From Symsagittifera roscoffensis (Eukaryota; Xenacoelomorpha; Acoela; Convolutidae): a stretch of DNA of 64,000 nt. The notes below the pieces were generated by a model. That model was given only the letters and a program-made list of their open reading frames with translations. It was not told where the DNA came from and did no database searches. Each line of letters opens with the position of its first letter. Positions within the stretch are counted from its first letter, which is position 1. Of the stretch, positions 1-14,659 are shown piece after piece. The stretch is taken from positions 43,173,682 through 43,237,681 of the forward strand of contig NC_087066.1 of the NCBI RefSeq assembly GCF_963678635.1, written 5' to 3'. The position numbers and the translations under genes were made by a program.

Positions 1-3000
1 GTATAACTTTATTTTTTTTTCAATTTTTTTTGCGTAATAAGCCAAAATAATTAAAAATACGGTTTGATAAAATGCTAGTCAGACGAGTTTCATGGAAGGA
101 AAAAAGTTTGCTTAAACATAGAGCTGAAATAGCGACTGAAGTGAGAAATAATTTCTTCTCCAATAATGAAAGTTTTCTCAGATAAAAAGCTGGTATCAAG
201 GAAAACAAAACGTTTTATTTCCAGTTTAAACACATTACGTAAGCCAATGCTTTCATTTCACCGCATTGAAGGTTGTTTATGTTGTGCGTGGACGATGTTC
301 TCAACAATATTTAACCTCAAGTAAAAGTTATTGGATTTTCACTCATTTTTGAACTTTGCATTTTCTATGTCATTTTAAAAGTGTTTAGCATAAACATCAG
401 TTTCACAGTACTTTTTTTTCATTTTTTTGCGTATTAAGCAAAAACAACTGAAAAAACGACTTGATAAAAAATGTTGGTTATACGATTTTCATAGAAAGAG
501 AAAAAGGTTTGCTTAAACATAAAGCTGATATAGCGACTGCAGAGAGAAATAACTTTTTACTCAATAATGAAAAAATTCTCTGATGAAATGATGCTGCTAG
601 CAACGAAAACAAAACGTGTTATTTCCAGTTAGAGCACACTACGAAAATCAGTGCTTTGAATTTACCGCATTGAGGGTTTTGCATGCTGGGCATGGACGAT
701 GTTGTCAACAAAATTTATCCACAATTAAAAGTTTTTGGATTTTCATCAATTTTAAATTTTAGGTTTCTCCGTCATTTAAAAAGTGTTTAGCAAAAGTTTA
801 GTTCTTGTATAACTTTATATTTTTTTTGCGTAGTCAGCCAAAATAATTAAAAATACGGTTTGATAAAAATGCTAGTCAGACGAGTTTCATGGAAGGAAAA
901 AAGTTTGCTGAAACATAGAGCTGAAATAGCGACTGAAGTGAGAAATAATTTCTTCTCCAATAATGGAAGTTTTCTCTGATAAAAAGCTGGTATCAAGGAA
1001 AACAAAACGTTTTATTTCCAGTTTAAACACATTACGTAAGCCAATGCTTTCATTTCACCGCATTGAAGGTTGTTTATGTTGTGCGTGGACGATGTTCTCA
1101 ACAATATTTAACCTCAAGTAAAAGTTATTGGATTTTCACTCATTTTTGAACTTTGCATTTTCTATGTCATTTTAAAAGTGTTTAGCATAAACATCAGTTT
1201 CACAGTACTTTTTTTTCCTTTTTTTGCGTATTAAGCAAAAACAACTGAAACAACGACTTGATAAAAATGTTGGTTATACGATTTTCATAGAAAGAGAAAA
1301 AGGTTTGCTTAAACATAAAGCTGATATAGCGACTGCAGAGAGAAATAACTTTTTACTCAATAATGAAAAAATTCTCTGATGAAATGATGCTGCTAGCAAC
1401 GAAAACAAAACGTGTTATTTCCAGTTAGAGCACACTACGAAAATCAGTGCTTTGAATTTACCGCATTGAGGGTTTTGCATGCTGGGCATGGACGATGTTG
1501 TCAACAAAACTTATCCACAATTAAAAGTTTTTGGATTTTCATCAATTTTAAATTTTAGGTTTATCCGTCATTTAAAAAGTGTTTAGCAAAAGTTTAGTTC
1601 TTGTATAACTTTATATTTTTTTTGCGTAGTCAGCCAAAATAATTAAAAATACGGTTTGATAAAAATGCTAGTCAGACGAGTTTCATGGAAGGAAAAAAGT
1701 TTGCTTAAACATAGAGCTGAAATAGCGACTGAAGTGAGAAATAATTTCTTCTCCAATAATGAAAGTTTTCTCTGATAAAAAGCTGGTATGAAGGAAAACA
1801 AAACGTTTTATTTCCAGTTTAAACACATTACGTAAGCCAATGCTTTCATTTCACCGCATTGAAGGTTGTTTATGTTGTGCGTGGACGATGTTCTCAACAA
1901 TATTTAACCTCAAGTAAAAATTATTGGATTTTCACTCATTTTTGAACTTTGCATTTTCTATGTCATTTTAAAAGTGTTTAGCATAAACATCAGTTTCACA
2001 GTACTTTTTTTTTCATTTTTTTGCGTATTAAGCAAAAACAACTGAAAAAACGACTTGATAAAAAATGCTGGTTATACGATTTTCATAGAAAGAGAAAAAG
2101 GTTTGCTTAAACATAAAGCTGATATAACGACTGAATTGAGAAATAATTTTTCCCCAATAATGAAATGATTCTCTGATGAAATGATGCTGCTAGCAACGAA
2201 AACAAAACATGTTATTTCCAGTTAGAGCACACTACGAAAATCAGTGCTTTGAATTTACCGCATTGAGGGTTTTGCATGCTGGGCATGGACGATGTTGTCA
2301 ACAAAATTTATCCACAAATAAAAGTTTTTGGATTTTCATCAATTTTAAATTTTAGTTTTCTCCGTCATTTAAAAAGTGTTTAGCTAAAGTGTAGTTCTTG
2401 TATAACTTTATTTTTTTTTCAATTTTTTTTGCGTAATAAGCCAAAATAATTAAAAATACGGTTTGATAAAATGCTAGTCAGACGAGTTTCATGGAAGGAA
2501 AAAAGTTTGCTTAAACATGGAGCTGAAATAGCGACTGAAGTGAGAAATAATTTCTTCTCCAATAGTGAAAGTTTTCTCAGATAAAAAGCTGGTATCAAGG
2601 AAAACAAAACGTTTTATTTCCAGTTTAAACACATTACGTAAGCCAATGCTTTCATTTCACCGCAATGAAGGTTGTTTATGTTGTGCGTGGACGATGTTCT
2701 CAACAATATTTAACCTCAAGTAAAAGTTATTGGATTTTCACTCATTTTTGAACTTTGCATTTTCTATGTCATTTTAAAAGTGTTTAGCATAAACATCAGT
2801 TTCACAGTACTTTTTTTTCATTTTTTTGCGTATTAAGCAAAAACAACTGAAAAAACGACTTGATAAAAAATGTTGGTTATACGATTTTCATAGAAAGAGA
2901 AAAAGGTTTGCTTAAACATAAAGCTGATATAGCGACTGCAGAGAGAAATAACTTTTTACTCAATAATGAAAAAATTCTCTGATGAAATGATGCTGCTAGC

Positions 3001-4800
3001 AACGAAAACAAAACGTGTTATTTCCAGTTAGAGCACACTACGAAAATCAGTGCTTTGAATTTACCGCATTGAGGGTTTTGCATGCTGGGCATGGACGATG
3101 TTGTCAACAAAATTTATCCACAAATAAAAGTTTTTGGATTTTCATCAATTTTAAATTTTAGTTTTCTCCGTCATTTAAAAAGTGTTTAGCTTAAGTGTAG
3201 TTCTTGTATAACTTTTTTTTTTCAATTTTTTTTGCGTAATAAGCCAAAATAATTAAAAATACGGTTTGATAAAATGCTAGTCAGACGAGTTTCATGGAAG
3301 GAAAAAAGTTTGCTTAAACATAGAGCTGAAATAGCGACTGAAGTGAGAAATAATTTCTTCTCCAATAATGAAAGTTTTCTCTGATAAAAAGCTGGTATCA
3401 AGGAAAACAAAACGTTTTATTTCCAGTTTAAACACATTACGTAAGCCAATGCTTTCATTTCACCGCATTGAAGGTTGTTTATTTTGTGCGTGGACGATGT
3501 TCTCAACAATATTTAACCTCAAGTAAAAGTTATTGGATTTTCACTCATTTTTGAACTTTGCATTTTCTATGTCATTTTAAAAGTGTTTAGCATAAACATC
3601 AGTTTCACAGTACTTTTTTTTCATTTTTTTGCGTATTAAGCAAAAACAACTGAAAAAACGACTTGATAAAAAATGCTGGTTATACGATTTTCATAGAAAG
3701 AGAAAAAGGTTTGCTTAAACATAAAGCTGATATAGCGACTGCAGAGAGAAATAACTTTTTACTCAATAATGAAAAAATTCTCTGATGACATGATGCTGCT
3801 AGCAACGAAAACAAAACGTGTTATTTCCAGTTAGAGCACACTACGAAAATTAGTGCTTTGAATTTACCGCATTGAGGGTTTTGCATGCTGGGCATGGACG
3901 ATGTTGTCAACAAAATTTATCCACAAGTAAAAGTTTTTGGATTTTCATCAATTTTAAATTTTAGGTTTCTCCGTCATTTAAAAAGTGTTTAGCAAAAGTT
4001 TAGTTCTTGTATAACTTTATATTTTTTTTGCGTAGTAAGCCAAAATAATTAAAAATACGGTTTGATAAAAATGCTAGTCAGACGAGTTTCATGGAAGGAA
4101 AAAAGTTTGCTTAAACATAGAGCTGAAATAGCGACTGAAGTGAGAAATAATTTCTTCTCCAATAATGAAAGCTTTCTCTGATAAAAAGCTGGTATGAAGG
4201 AAAACAAAACGTTTTATTTCCAGTTTAAACACATTACGTAAGCCAATGCTTTCATTTCACCGCATTGAAGGTTGTGTATGTTGTGCGTGGACGATGTTTT
4301 CAACAATATTTAACCTCAAGTAAAAGTTATTGGATTTTCACTCATTTTTGAAATTTGCATTTTCTATGTCATTTCAAAAGTGTTTAGCATAAAAATCAGT
4401 TTCACAGTATTTTTTTTTTCCATTTTTTTTGCGAATTAAGCAAAAACAACTGAAAAAACGACTTGATAAAAAATGCTGGTTATACGATTTTCATTGAAAG
4501 AGAAAAAGGTTTGCTTAAACATAAAGCTGCGACTGCAGAGAGAAATAACTTTTTACTCAATAGTGAAAAAATTCTCTGATGAAATGATGCTGGTAGCAAG
4601 GAAAACAAAACGTTTTATTTCCAGTTGTAGAACACTACGAAAATCAGTGATTCCAATTTACTGCATTGAGGGTTTTGTATGCTGTGCATGGACGATTTTA
4701 TCAACAAATATTAACCACAACTAAAAGTTTTTGGATTTTCATCAATTTTAAACTTTTAGTTTTCTTTGTCATTCAAAAAGTGTTTCGCATAAATTTTTTT
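1..4800. repeat. Dimeric higher-order repeat of about 800 bp (six copies)
   Basis: The landmark GTATAACTTT recurs at 1, 807, 1603, 2400, 3206 and 4009, giving spacings of 806, 796, 797, 806 and 803 bp. Each unit holds two different monomers of about 400 bp. The odd monomer has GCTAGTCAGACGAG and the even one has TTATACGATTTTCATAG. Units are nearly identical to one another while the two monomers within a unit differ clearly. This marks a recently homogenised part of the array. Confidence 0.92.
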
Positions 4801-5632
4801 CTTGTATAATTTCAAATTTTTTTTTCAATTTTTTTGCGTACTAAGCAACAATAATTGAATAAACGGTTTGATAAAAAAATGCCTGTCATACGAAATTCGC
4901 GACTGAAATGAAACAAAACTTTTTCCCCCAATAATGAAAGTTTTCTCTGATAAAATGCTTGTGGCGAGGAAAACGAAACGTTTTATTTTCAGTTAAATTA
5001 CACTACAAACCAATAATTTGGTTTCACGGCATTGAAGGTTGTGTACGTTGTGCGTGGTCGATGTTTTCAACAATGTTTAATCTCAAGTAAAAAAATTTTT
5101 GGAATTTCACTCAATTTTAAACTTTTAGTTTTCTTCGTCTTTTGAAAAAGTTTAGCATAAAATTTAATTCTTGTAAAAATAAAAATTTTATTTTTCCAAT
5201 TTTTTTGCGTAAAAAGCTAAATAATTGAAATTATGGTTTGATAAAAAGTGCTAGTCATACGAATTTCATGTAAAGAAAAAAAGGTTGGCAGAAACTTAGA
5301 GCTGATATAGCGACTGAAGTGAGAGATAACTGTTTTCTCTAGTAATGAAAATTTGGTTTGATAAAATGCTAGTAGCAAGGAAAACAAAACGTTTTATTTT
5401 CAGCTGAAAAACACAATGTAAATCAAGGCGTTGAGTTTACCGCATTGAAGGATTGGTATTTTGTGCGTGGACGATGTTATCAACAAAATTTTTGCGTTTT
5501 GACTCAATTTTAAACTTTTAGTTCTCTTAAACTTAATACAGTTAACATAAAATCTAATTCTTGTAAAAATTTGAATTTTAATTTTCCATTTTTCTTGCGT
5601 AGTAAGCAAAAATATTTAAAATTACGGTTTGA

Positions 5633-5999
5633 TAATGTTCGTTGCTTGATTTTTATGAGACAAAGTTACTTAGCCCAGAAAAATAACCAAAGAATGCATG
5701 TAATTCACTATCAGGGGCACAACAGCAATGGTTTGCTGTAAAGAGCTGACCAGCTCGTATGTTTTTTTGCTCTCGTTGGTAATTTGTCTTTTTTAAAATG
5801 TTTCTACGATTCGGAGAGGATCTATGAAAGGCTATTCAGCCCGTGTAATCACTTTTTTCCCCACATTCCAGGCTGAAATTCCTAAAATGTTTTTTTTTTC
5901 TGCTTAGCCTAAATTGGAGAGTCGTTTGCGTGACATTGCAATAGCGACTAAGAACACTAAATTGAACGATGGTTACTACAGGAACATCCTTCTACACAC
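5633..5999. other. Non-satellite segment interrupting the array
   Basis: Satellite sequence stops after GGTTTGATAATG and resumes at CGAATTTCATTGGCATAAAC. The roughly 370 bp between lack the usual landmarks, apart from a possible TAGCGACTAAG near 5950, and are richer in G and C. They could be an insertion or a heavily diverged monomer. No terminal repeats or coding potential were seen. Confidence 0.7.
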
Positions 6000-8900
6000 G
6001 AATTTCATTGGCATAAACATAGAGCTGATATAGGGACTAAAGTGAGAGAGAAGGTTGGCATAAACATAGAGCTGATATAGCGACTGAAGTGAGAGATAAC
6101 TTTTTTGCCTAGTAATGAAAACTTGCTCTGATAAAATGCTAGTAGGAAGGAAAACAAAAAACGTTTTATTTTAGTTAAAAGACACCATGTAAATCAAGGC
6201 TTTGAGTTTAGCGCACTGAAAAATTGTATGTTGTGCGTTGACGATTTTATGAACAATATATAACTTCAAATAAAATTTTTGAGTTTTCACTCAGTTTTAA
6301 ATTTTTAGTTTTCTTCGTTTTTAAAAAGTGTTTAGCATGAAGTTTAGTTCTTGTAAAAATTAAAAAAAAAAATTTCCAATTTTTTGAGTAGTAAGCATAA
6401 AAAACTGAAACAACGGTTTGATAAAAATGCATGTCATTTGAATTTTATAAAAAGAAAACTTTTCTGATAAAAATCAGGTGGCAAGGAAAACAAAACGTTA
6501 TATTTTCAGTTGTAAAACACTACGTGAGTCAATGTTTTGAATTTAACGCATTGAAGAATTTATATCTTGTGCGTGGACAATGTTTTAACAAAATTTACCT
6601 TCAAGTAAAAATTTTTGGATTTTCACTCAACTTTAAAATTTTAGTTTTCTTTGTCGTTTAAAAAAATTAAGCATAAAAGTTAATTCTTTCAAAAAATTTT
6701 TTTTCTTTTTTTTGCTTAGTAAGGAATGATAATTGAAAAAGCGGTTTGTTAAAAAAAAGTGCTAGTCATACGAATTTCATTTAAAAGAAAAGAAGTTGGC
6801 AGAAACGTAGAGGTGATATAGCGACTAAATTGTGAGATAACTTTTTTCCCTAGTAATGAAAATTTGGTCTGATAAAATGCTAGTAGCAAGAAAAACAAAA
6901 CGTTTTTTTTTAAGTTAAAAGACACCATGTAAATCAAGGCTTTGAATTTAACGCATTGAAGGATTTTTATCTTGTGCGTGGACAATGTTATCATCAAAAT
7001 TTACCTTCAAGTAAAAATTTTTGGATTTCCACTCAATTTTAATTTTTTAGTTTTCTTTGTCGTATAAAAAAAGTTAAGCATAAAAGATAATTCTTTCAAA
7101 ATTTTTTTTTTCACTTTTTTCGCTTAGTAAGGAATGATAATTGAAAAAGCGGTTTGTTAAAAAAAAGTGCTAGTCATACGAATTTCATTTAAAAGAGAAG
7201 AAGTTGGCAGAAACATAGAGCTGATATAGCGACTAAATTGTGAGATAACTTTTTCCCTAGTAATGAAAATTTGGTCTGATAAAATGCTAGTAGCAAGGAA
7301 AACAAAACGTTTTTTTTTTTCAGTTAAAAGACACCATGTAAATCAAGGCTTTGAGTTTACCGCATTGAAGGATTGGTATATTGTGCGTGGACAATGCTAT
7401 CATCAAAATTTACCTTCAATCAAATTTTTTTGGGTTTTCACTCAATTTTAAATTTTTAGTTTTCTTTGTCGTTTAAAAAGTTAAGCATAAAAATTAATTC
7501 TTTCAAAAATTTTTTTTTCAATTTTTTTGCTTAGTAAGGAAAGATAATTGAAAAAGCGGTTTGTTGAAAAAAGTGCTAGTCATACGAATTTCATCTAAAT
7601 GAAAAGAAATTGGCAGAAACATAGAGCTGATATAGCGACTAAATTGTGAGATAACTTTTTTTCCTAGTAATGAAAATTTGGTCTGATAAAATGCTAGTAG
7701 CAAGGAAAACAAAACGTTTTTTTTTCAGTTAAAAGACACCATGTAAATCAAGGCTTTGAGTTTACCGCATTGAAGGATTGGTATCTTGTGCGTGGACGAT
7801 ATTATCAAAAAAATTTAACCTCAATCAAAAGTTTTTGGGTTTTGACTCACTTTTAAACTTTTAGTTTTCTTCGTCCTTTAATAAAAATTAGCCTAAATTT
7901 ATTTTTGGTAAAAATTTTAATTTTAATTTTCCATTTTTTTGCGTAGTAAGAAGAAATAATTGAAATTATGGTTTGTAAAAAAAGTGCTAGTCATACGAAT
8001 TTCAATTAAAATAAAAGAAGTTGGCAGAAACATAGAGGTGATATAGCGACTAAATTGTGAGATAACTTTTTTCCCTAGTAAAGAAAATTTGGTCTGATAA
8101 AACGCTAGTAGCAAGGAAAACAAAACGTTTTTTTTTCAGTTAAAAGACACCATGTAAATCAAGGCTTTGAATTTAACGCATTGAAGGATTTTTATCGTGT
8201 GCGTGGACAATGTTATCATCAAAATTTTCCTACAAGTAAAATTTTTTGAATTTTCACTCAATTTTAAATTTTTAGTTTTCTTTGTCGTATAAAAAAGTTA
8301 AGCATGAAAGTTAATTCTTTCAAAAAATTTTTTTTTCACTTTTTTTGCTTAGTACGGAAAGATAATTGAAAAAGCGGTTTGTTAAGAAAAAGTGCTAGTC
8401 ATACGAATTTCATTTAAAAGAAAAGAAATTGGCAGAAACATAGAGCTGATATAGCGACTAAATTGTGAGATAATTTTTTTCCCTAGTAATGAAAATTTGG
8501 TCTGATAAAATGCTAGTAGCATGGAAAACAAAACGTTTTTTTTCCAGTTAAAAGACACCATGTAAATCAAGGCTTTGAGTTTATCCCATTGAAGGATTGG
8601 TATCTTGTGCGTGGACAATGTTATCATCAAAATTTACCTTCAAGTAAAATTTTTTGGGTTTTCACTCAATTTTAAATTTTTAGTTTTCTTTGTCGTATAA
8701 AAAAGTTAAGCATAAAAGTTAATTCTTTCAAAATTTTTTTTTCACTTTTTTTTTCATAGTAAGGAATGATAATTGAAAAAACGGTTTGTTAAAAAAAAGT
8801 GCTAGTCATACGAATTTCATTTAAAAGAAAAGAAATTGGCAGAAACATAGAGCTGATATAGCGACTAAATTGTGAGATAACTTTTTTCCCTAGTAATGAA

Positions 8901-11508
8901 AATTTGGTCTGATAAAATGCTAGTAGCAAGGAAAACAAAACGTTTTTTTTTTTTTTCAGTTAAAAGACACCATGTAAATCAAGGCTTTGAGTTTACCGCA
9001 TTGAAGGATTGGTATCTTGTGCGTGGACGATATTATCAAAAAAATTTAACCTCAATCAAAAGTGTTTGGGTTTTGACTCATTTTAAACTTTTAGTTTTCT
9101 TCGTCCTTTAATAAAGTTTAGCATAAAATTTTTTTCTGGTAAAAATTTTAATTTTAATTTTCCATTTTTTTGCGTAGTAAGAAGAAATAATTGAAATTAT
9201 GTTTTGATAAAAAGTGCTAGTCATACGAATTTCATATGAAGAAAAAAAAGTTGGCATAAACATAGAGCTGATATAGCAACTAAATTGTGAGATAACTTTT
9301 TTCCCTAGTAATGAAAATTTGGTCTGATAAAATTCTAGTAGCAAGGAAAACAAAACGTTTTTTTTTTCAGTTAAAAGACACCATGTAAATCAAGGCTTTG
9401 AGTTTACCGCATTGAAGGATTGTCATCTTGTGCGTGGACGATATTATCAAAAAAATTTAACCTCAATCAAAAGTGTTTGGATTTTGACTCATTTTAAACT
9501 TTTAGTTTTCTTCGTCCTTTAATAAAGTTTAGCATAAATTTATTTCTGGTAAAAACTTTAATTTTAATTTTCCATTTTTTTGCGTAGTACGAAGAAATAA
9601 TTGAAAAATTGAAATTATGGTTTGATAAAAAGTGCTAGTCATACGAATTTCATATGAAGAGAAAAAAGTTGGCATAAACATAGAGCTGATATAGCAACTG
9701 AAATGAGAGATAACTTTTTTCCCCAGAAACGAAAATTTTGTCTGATAAAATGCTAGTAGCAAGGAAAACAAAACGTTTTATTTTCAGCTAAAAAACACAA
9801 TGTAAATCAAGGCGTTGAGTTTACCGCATTGAAGGATTGGTATTTTGTGCATGGACGATGTTATCAACAAAATTTAACCTCAATTAAAAGTTTTTGCATT
9901 TTGACTCAATTTTCAACTTTTAGTTCTCTTCGTATTTTATTAAAGTTAACATAAAATCTAATTCTTGTAAAAATTTGAATATAGGTTTTCCATTTTTTTT
10001 GCGTAGTAAGCAAAAATATTTGAAATTACCGTTTGATACAAAGTGCTAGTCATACGAATTTCATTTAAAGAAACCAAAAGTTGGCATAAACATAGAGCTG
10101 ATATAGCGACTGAAGTGAGAGACAACTTTTTTCCCTAGTAATGAAAATTTGGTCTGATAAAATGCTAGTAGCAAGGAAAACAAAACGTTTTTTTTTCAGT
10201 TAAAAGACACCATGTAAATCAAGGCTTTGAGTTTACCGCATTGAAGGATTGTCATCTTGTGCGTGGACGATATTATCAAAAAAATTTAACCTCAATCAAA
10301 AGTGTTTGGGTTTTGACTCATTTTAAACTTTTAGTTTTCTTCGTCCTTTAATAAAGTTTAGCATAAATTTATTTCTGGTAAAAACTTTAATTTTAATTTT
10401 CCATTTTTTTGCGTAGTACGAAGAAATAATTGAAAAATTGAAATTATGGTTTGATAAAAAGTGCTAGTCATACGAATTTCATATGAAGAGAAAAAAGTTG
10501 GCATAAACATAGAGCTGATATAGCAACTGAAATGAGAGACAACTTTTTTCCCTAGTAATGAAAATTTGCTCTGATAAAATGCCAGTAGCAAAGAAAACAA
10601 AAAACGTTTTATTTTAGTTAAAAGACACCATGTAAATCAAGGCTTTGAGTTTAGCGCACTGAAAATTCTGTATGTTGTGCGTTGACGTTTTTATCAACAG
10701 TATATAACTTCAAGTAAAATTTTTGAAATTTCACACAATTTTAAACTTTTAGTTTTCCTAGTTTTTTAAAAAGTGTTTAGCATAAAGTTTAGTTCTTGTA
10801 AAATTTTAAATTTTTTTTCCAATTTTTTGAGTAGTGAGCATTAAAAACTGAAACAACGGTTTGATAAAAATGCATGTCATTTGAATTTTATAGAAAGAAA
10901 AAAAGATTTGCTTAAACATAGAGCTGATATAGCGACTGAAGTGAGAGAAAATTTTTTCCCCAAAAATGAAAAATTTTTCTGATAAAAATCAGGTGGCAAG
11001 AAAAACAAAACGTTATATTTTCAGTTGTAAGGCACTACGTGAGTCAATGCTTTGAATTTGACGCATTGAAGGATTTTTATCTTGTGCGTGGACAATGTTA
11101 TCATCAAAATTTACCTTCAAGTAAAAACTTTTGGATTTTCACTGAATTTTAAAGTTTTAATTTTCTTTGTCGCATAAAAAATTAAGCATAAAAGTTAATT
11201 CTTTCAAAGTTTTTTTTTTCACTTTTTTTGTCTAATAAGCAATGATAATTGAAAAAGCAGTTGGTTAAAAAAAGTGCTAGTCATACGAATTTCATTTAAA
11301 AGAAACAGAAGTTGGCAGAAACATAGAGCTGATATGGCGACTGAAGTGAGAGATAACTTTTTTCCCCAGTAATGAAAATTTGCTCTAACAAAATGCTAGT
11401 AGCAAGGAAAACAAAACGTTTTATTTCTACTTAAAGACACCATGTAAGTCAAGGCTTTGAGCTTAGCGTAGTGAAGGTTTTGTATGTTGTGCGTGGACGA
11501 TTCTATCA

Positions 11509-11652
11509 ACAATATATAAGCTCAAGTAAAATTTTTGGATTTTCACTCAATTTTAAACTTTTAATTTTCTTCGTTTTTTAACAATACATAACTTCAAGTG
11601 AAATTTTTGGATTTTCACTCAATTTTAAACTTTCAGTTTTCTTAGCTTCTTA
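11509..11652. repeat. 72-bp direct duplication inside a satellite monomer
   Basis: Two adjacent 72-bp blocks (11509-11580 and 11581-11652) each run from ACAATAYATAA through GGATTTTCACTCAATTTT to a T-rich end. This lengthens the monomer. A similar, more diverged doubling is visible around 12800-12920, so the variant has spread within the array. Confidence 0.75.
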
Positions 11653-14600
11653 AAAAGTGTTTAGCATAAAGTTTAGTTCTTGTAAAATTTTAATTTTTAG
11701 TTTTCCAATTTTTTGCGTAGTAAGCATAAAAAATTGAAAAAACGGTTTGATAAAAATGCATGTCATTTGAATTTTTTAGAAAGAAAAAAGGTTCGCTCAA
11801 ACATAGAGCTGATATAGCGACTGAAGTGACAGAAAAAAATTTTTCACCAAAAATGAAAAACGTTTCTGATAAAAAGCAGGTGGCAAGGAAAACAAAACGT
11901 TATATTTTCAGTTGTAATGCACTACGTAAGTCAATGCTTTGAATTTAACGCATTGAAGTATTTTTATCTTGTGCGTGGCCAATGTTATCAACAAAACTCA
12001 ACTTCAAAAAAGAGTTTTTGGATTTTCACTCAATTCTAAATTTTCAGTTTTCTTTGTTTAAAAAATTAAGCATAAAAGGTGATTCTTTCAAATTTTTTTT
12101 TTCATTTTTTCTGCTTAGTAAGCAATGATAATTGAAAATGCGGTTTGTTAAAAAAAAGTGCTAGTCATACGAATTTCATTTAAAAGAAAAAAAAGTTGGC
12201 AGAAACATAAAGCTGATATAGCGACTAAAGTGTGAGATATGTTTTTCCCTAGTAATGAAAATTTGGTCTGATAAATGCTAGTAGCAAGGAAAACAAAACG
12301 TTTTATTTTCAGTTAAAAGACACCATGTAAATCAAAGCATTAAGTTTACCGCATTTAAGGATTGGTATCTTGTGCGTGGACGATGTTATCAACAAAATTT
12401 AACCTCAATTAAAAATTTTTGGGTTTTGACTCATTTTAAAATTTTGGTTTTCTTCGTCCTTTAATAAAGTTTAGCATAAAATTTATATCTGGTAAAAAAA
12501 TTAAATTTTAAATTTCCATTTTTTTGCGTAGTAAGGAAAAATAATTGAAATTACGGTTTGATAAAAAGTGCTAGTCATACGAATTTCATTGAAAAGAAAA
12601 AAGGTTGGCATAAACATAGAGCTGATATAGCGACTGAAGTGAGAGATAACTTTTTTCCTCAGTAATGAAAATTTGCTCTGAGAAAATGCTATTAGCAAGG
12701 AAAACGAAAGGTTTCATTTCTATATAGAAGTCACCATGTAAATCAAGGCTTTGAGCTCAGCGTACTGAAGGTTTTGTATGTTGTGCGTGGACAATTTTAT
12801 CAACAATAAATAAACTCAAGTGAAATTTTTCGATATTCACTCAAATTTAAACTTTTAGTTTTCTTCGTTTTTTATCAATATATAAATTCAGGTAAAGTTT
12901 TTTGGATTTTCGCACTTAAACTTTTAGTTTTCCTAGTTTTTTAAAAAGTGTTTAGCATGAAGTATAGCTCTTGTAAAATTTTAAATTTTATTTTTCCAAT
13001 TTTTTGCGTAGTAAGCATAAAAAATTGAAAAAACGGTTTGATAAAAATGCATGTCATTTGAATTTTTTAGAAAGAAAAAAAGTTTGCTCAAACATTGAGC
13101 TGATATAGCGACTGAAGTGAGAGAAAACTTTTTTCCCCAAAAATGAAAAACTTCTCGGATGAAAAGCAGGTGGCAAGGAAAAGAAAACGTTATGTTTTCA
13201 GTTGTAATGCACTACGCAAGTCAATGCTTTGATTTTAACGCATTGAAGGATTTGTATCTTGTGCGTGGACAATGTTATCAACAAAATTTAACTTCAAGTA
13301 AAATTTTTTGGATTTTCACTCAATTTTAAAATTTTAGTTTTCTTTGTCGTTTAAAAAAGATTAAGCATAAAGTTAATTCTTTCAAAAAATTTTTTTTCAC
13401 TTTTTTTGCTTAGTAAGCAATGATAATTGCAAATGCGGTTTGTAAAAAAAATTGCTAGTCATACGAATTTCATAAAAAAAATAAAAAAAGTTGGCAGAAA
13501 CAAAGAGCTGATATAGCGACTAAAGTGTAAGATAATTTTTTCCCTAGTAATGAAAATTTGGTCTGATGCTAGTAGCAAGGAAAACAAAACGTTTTATTTC
13601 TAATTAAAAGACAACTTGTAAATCAAGGCTTTGCGCTTAGCGTACTGAAGGTTTTTTATGTTGTGCGTGGACGATGTTATCAACAAAATTTAACCTCAAT
13701 TAAAAGTTTTTGGGTTTTGATTCATTTTTTCAAACGTTTAGTTTTCCTCGTCTTTTAATAAAGTTTAGCATAAAATATATTTCTTGTAAAAATTTAATTT
13801 TTGATTTTCCATTTTTTTGCGCGTAGTAAGGAAAAATTATTGAAATTATGGTGTGATAAAAAGTGCTAGTCATACGAATTTCATATAAAGAAAAAAAGGT
13901 TGGCATAAACATAGAGCTGATGTAGCGACTGAAGTGGGAGATAACTTTTTCCCCAGTAATGAAAGTTTGCTCTGATAAAATGCTAGTAGCAAGGAAAGCA
14001 AAACGTTTTGTTTCTATTTAACAGTTAAAAGACAACATGTAAATCAAGGTTTTGAGCTTAGCGTACTGAAGGTTTTTTTTTGTTGTGCGTGAACGATTTT
14101 ATCAACAAAATATAAACTCAAGTAAAATTTTTGGATTTTCACTCAATTTTAAACTTTTAATTTTTTTCGTTTTTTAAAAAAAGTTTAGCAGAAAATTTAG
14201 TTCATGTAAAACTTTGAATTTCATTTTTCCAACTTTTTGCGTAGTAAGCAAAAAAGAATGAAAGAACGGTTTGATAAAAGTGCAAGTCATACGAATTTTA
14301 CAGAAAAAAAAAGATTTGCTTAAAAATGGAGCTGATATAGCGACTGAAGTGAGAGTAAACTTTTTTTCTCAAAAATGAAAAATTTCTCTGATAAAATGCA
14401 GGTGGCAAGGAAAACAAAACGTTATAATTTCAGTTGTAATGCACTACGTAAGTCAATGCTTTGAATTTAACGCATTGAAGGATTTGTATCTTGTGCATGG
14501 ACAATGTTATCAACAAAAATTAACTCAAAGTAAAAGGATTTGGATTTTCACTCAATTTTAAATTTTTAGTTTTCTTTGTTTAAAAAAATTAAGCATTAAA

Positions 14601-14659
14601 GTTAAATCTTTCCAAAAATTTTTTTCACTTTTTTTGCTTAGTAAGCAATGATAATTGAA

